Positions 32,501 through 32,686 of a DNA stretch of 32,686 bases are shown here, piece after piece (within the stretch, counting starts at the first letter, position 1; the number at the start of each line of letters is the position of its first letter). The translations under genes and the position numbers were made by a program. The stretch comes from HGM04593 sp045660825 (GTDB lineage: Bacteria; Bacteroidota; Bacteroidia; Bacteroidales; Bacteroidaceae): the NCBI GenBank assembly GCA_045660825.1, contig JAZREN010000017.1, forward strand, positions 1 through 32,686, written 5' to 3'. The notes below the pieces were generated by a model. That model worked only from the letters and a program-made list of their open reading frames with translations, was not told the DNA's origin and made no database searches.

Positions 32501-32686
32501 TTTGCCAGTTCGAAAACTTGCCTTACCTTTGTACTCGCTTTCGGCAAGCAACGCGGTAACGCGATGAATGAACGAACAGCGACGATAGATCCTTGACAAC
32601 ATTCCATTACAGACAAGCAGTACAACCTTGCTTAGTTTTCATTAAGCAAGAAAGCGTAAGGAACGAAAAACGAACCGTCAATAATT
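32501..32686 (+). promoter_or_regulatory. promoter and leader, probably of an rRNA operon
   Basis: TTTG at 32501-32504, 19 bases, then TACCTTTG at 32524-32531, a strong promoter. The leader has no ORF. It holds GATCCTTGACAAC (32588-32600), like the boxA-type segment before 16S rRNA in Bacteroidales, and CTTGCTTA (32627-32634) pairing with TAAGCAAG (32643-32650), followed by AACGAACCGTCAATAATT. I infer that a 16S rRNA gene begins just past the right edge; no rRNA sequence is in the window. Confidence 0.55.

Noticed and set aside
32501..32686. Start of the 16S rRNA gene inside the window.
   Set aside because: Only promoter and leader-like sequence is visible; the 16S 5' end is not reached.

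Overview
The window looks like chromosome of a Bacteroidales bacterium, probably a gut member of the Bacteroidaceae/Prevotellaceae group. The evidence is repeated promoters of the Bacteroidetes type (TTTG, about 20 bases, TAnnTTTG), weak use of Shine-Dalgarno sites, a short primary sigma factor of 286 residues, families such as DUF5020, DUF5686, BspA-like LRR and porin O/P, and many signal peptides ending in AQ or lipoboxes. All assignments are by reading motifs and family resemblance; no search was run.

Layout. 1-1773: end of an unknown gene, a secreted protein, a GNAT acetyltransferase and a small lipoprotein. 1774-3890: an AT-richer accessory patch with a long rod-like inverted-repeat structure (1858-1987), an IS1595/ISXO2-type transposase gene with a tiny basic ORF just downstream, and two small ORFs, one on each side, each behind a strongly structured leader. 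The left leader has two hairpins whose loops are perfectly complementary, and a third hairpin (the terminator) carries the same loop again. 3895-6760: an LRR surface protein and two unknown secreted proteins. 6844-13776: a four-gene minus-strand operon: BlaI-type repressor, M56 (BlaR1-like) membrane metallopeptidase, secreted TonB-C-like repeat protein, and a 1305-residue MG2-like protein with C-terminal Sel1 repeats. 14041-16083: DUF5020 outer-membrane protein plus NCS2 purine permease. 16164-20021: GH20 hexosaminidase and a PagL-like lipid A deacylase, separated by repeats. 20283-21089: SpoU-type RNA methyltransferase. 21253-25887: glutaminase, periplasmic asparaginase, porin and Dcu C4-dicarboxylate exchanger, a coherent amide/aspartate-use operon. 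26004-27690: RNase P RNA and rpoD, head to head. 27968-32190: secreted protein plus clostripain-like protease, convergent with a large DUF5686 protein. 32501-32686: a promoter and leader that look like the start of an rRNA operon running off the right edge.

Most of the window is ordinary chromosome. The part most likely to hold something undescribed is 1850-3860: structured RNAs with loop-loop complementarity, anti-SD segments and tiny ORFs packed around an IS1595-like transposase. The BlaI/M56/TonB-C/MG2-Sel1 operon is the second candidate, as a possible envelope-sensing protease circuit not linked to any beta-lactamase.
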